Shown piece after piece: positions 60,965 through 62,255 of a stretch of 62,255 nucleotides of DNA. The translations under genes were made by a program, and so were the position numbers. Positions within the stretch are counted from its first letter, which is position 1. Every line of letters begins with the position of its first letter. Source of the DNA: JBBQXY01 sp038209195 (GTDB lineage: Bacteria > Chloroflexota > Ktedonobacteria > Ktedonobacterales > Ktedonobacteraceae); the NCBI GenBank assembly GCA_038209195.1, contig JBBQXY010000011.1:1-62255 (forward strand), written 5' to 3'. The notes under the pieces are model-generated. The model was given only the letters and a program-made list of their open reading frames with translations. It searched no databases and had not been told where the DNA came from.

Positions 60965-61942
60965 TTACAATTTTGCTACGCTGTCCCACGCGCTCACCTG
61001 ATCAAGCGACATTATCTCTTCTCCAGTGAGCTTAAGCGCGACCGCAGCGAGCAGTTCATGTACTTGTTCGACAGAGGTCGCGCTGGCAATTGGTGCGGTA
61101 ATACCGGGCCGAGCCAGAATCCAAGCCAATGCCACCTGCGAAAGTGTTGCGTTATGAGCTTTCGCCACGTGTTCAAGCTGATCGAGCACGCGGAAGCCCT
61201 TTTCAGTCATATAGCGTTCCTGGACACCCTTTGCACGAGGGCTCGACGGCAAATCCTTACCTGAGCGATACTTCCCCGTGAGAAAACCACTGGCCAATGA
61301 TGAATACGTAATCACACCCAGCCCATGCTCGCGACACATTGGTTCCAGCTCGCGCTCGTAGACCTCGCGGTTGACAAGATTGTATGGTGGCTGCACGCAC
61401 TCATAGTGGGCGTAGTCATGCCGAGTGCTGATCTGTAGGGCCTGGCAAAGACGATCGGCACTATAGTTAGAGGCACCTATAGAGCGAACTTTCCCTTGAC
61501 GCACCAGGTCATTGAAAGCGGCTAACGTCTCCTCGAGTGGGGTTTCTTGATCGTCGCGATGAGAAAGATATACATCAATGTAGTCGGTCTGCAAGCGTTG
61601 CAACGAGGCCTCTACCTCTTCCATAATATATGATCGCGCCAGCCCTTTCGCAGTAGGCGCAGTACCCATCTGACTACCAACCTTCGTTACTATAATCACG
61701 CGATTACGGTTGCCACGTGTACGCATCCAGCGACCGAGAATCGACTCGGATTCGCCGCCGATGTGCCCTGGCACCCAGGTTGAATACACATCAGCAGTAT
61801 CAATAAAGTTGCCCCCATCCTCGAAATATGCGTCCAGCACCGCGAATGAAGTCTCCTCGTCGATGGTCCATCCAAAAACATTGCCGCCCAGGCACAATGC
61901 CGATACGTCCAATCCCGTTCGGCCAAGCTTCCGTTTTAACAC
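60965..61942 (-). CDS. Aldo/keto reductase
   Basis: A 325-aa NADPH-dependent oxidoreductase with a TIM-barrel fold. The catalytic set is seen as FIDTADVYS (Asp and Tyr), VTKVG (Lys) and YLSHRDD (His). KLGRTGLDVSALCLGGNVFGW begins the protein, GASNYSADRL follows, and PIASATS near the end binds the cofactor. It resembles the YajO/general stress AKR group. The substrate is unknown. Confidence 0.92.
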   Translation of the reverse strand: MLKRKLGRTGLDVSALCLGGNVFGWTIDEETSFAVLDAYFEDGGNFIDTADVYSTWVPGHIGGESESILGRWMRTRGNRNRVIIVTKVGSQMGTAPTAKGLARSYIMEEVEASLQRLQTDYIDVYLSHRDDQETPLEETLAAFNDLVRQGKVRSIGASNYSADRLCQALQISTRHDYAHYECVQPPYNLVNREVYERELEPMCREHGLGVITYSSLASGFLTGKYRSGKDLPSSPRAKGVQERYMTEKGFRVLDQLEHVAKAHNATLSQVALAWILARPGITAPIASATSVEQVHELLAAVALKLTGEEIMSLDQVSAWDSVAKL

Positions 61943-62130
61943 AACAAACCCTTTCTTTATTAATAAATAAGCTTACTGCTACTAATACGTTCGTTCAGCG
62001 TGAGAAGATACGGCACGTGCCATCATGCGCGCATTGTGAAGGGGTGTATGAAAAAGTTGTAGGCAAGCAAGCAAAAAGGTGGTATCCTCATCTGTCAGTA
62101 AAAAGTCCAAAACTGAGAGGATCCCTACCA

Positions 62131-62255
62131 ATGGAAACGAACGAAAAGCTGAAAATAGCCCTACTGCAAGAGACGGAACAAGAGATGCTCAAGATGATCG
62201 AGCACGTAGAGACAATACAAGAAGGAGATCTGCAGACGCTGGAACAAAGCGTATT
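62131..62255 (+). CDS. Partial gene at window end (possible IS transposase start)
   Basis: An open frame of 41 complete codons runs off the window. The fragment (METNEKLKIALLQETEQEM, then a helical Glu/Leu/Gln-rich stretch) is a polar helix. GAGAGG lies 9 nt before the ATG. The style is reminiscent of ISKra4-type transposase N termini, but this cannot be tested from so short a piece. Confidence 0.5.
   Translation, partial: METNEKLKIALLQETEQEMLKMIEHVETIQEGDLQTLEQSV

Overview
The window looks like a chromosomal piece of a Ktedonobacteria-type Chloroflexota. This is an inference from gene style: many multidomain signalling proteins, a SARP/AAA/TPR regulator, a Ser/Thr kinase with TPRs, WD40 and beta-lactamase-fold lipoproteins, a P450, GNAT acetyltransferase expansion, and intergenic spaces full of small palindromic repeats. 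No rRNA, tRNA or CRISPR array was seen.

Layout. (1) 1-4055: a compact Tn7-like transposon with two overlapping genes, a TnsA-TnsB fusion and a TnsC-type ATPase, bounded by related end repeats and lacking a visible TniQ/TnsD. (2) 4381-5478: leuB. (3) 5480-15778, minus strand: a chemosensory operon (PATAN/DUF4388 protein, two CheY-like regulators, CheW, MCP, giant hybrid CheA, small coiled-coil protein) resembling the Pil-Chp and cyanobacterial Pix/Hmp clusters, with no CheR or CheB. (4) 16052-19719: a GAF-GAF-PAS histidine kinase with an overlapping OmpR-type regulator, facing a SARP/AAA/TPR regulator (20117-24124). (5) 24197-27702: an MMPL exporter coupled to an AttH/CrtC-like lipoprotein. 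(6) 27817-28357: a tandem-repeat element, then smpB, a thioesterase and a VOC protein, with an MFS transporter opposite. (7) 32207-37632, minus strand: an ABC exporter followed by four GNAT genes, three of them paralogues of a double-GNAT protein (one intact, one frameshifted, one internally deleted). (8) 38148-43828: a 64-aa gene with its own promoter and terminator, a hypothetical protein, and a MoxR/DUF58/transglutaminase operon. (9) 44116-48247: a quinone oxidoreductase, a nucleosidase-like protein, a second inverted copy of the tandem-repeat element, and a kinase-TPR protein. (10) 48254-51298: fixC bracketed by related MITEs, fixX, then two truncated genes meeting tail to tail. (11) 51634-61942: a LuxR regulator, a WD40 lipoprotein, a serine beta-lactamase-fold lipoprotein, a hydrolase remnant, a P450, an ETF-beta subunit, a secreted M15-like peptidase, a TPR protein and an aldo/keto reductase. 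The window ends inside an unidentified gene.

The most unusual item is the element at 27817-28357 and, inverted, at 45816-46545. Each copy has a conserved sigma70-like promoter (TTGCTT, 17 bp, TATACT), five tandem units of 71-72 bp, and a conserved distal segment. In most units a Shine-Dalgarno-like GGAG lies just before an ATG, so it may be a repeat RNA or an array of mini-ORFs. A MITE has split the second copy. Several MITE-like families with matching terminal inverted repeats explain much of the remaining non-coding DNA.
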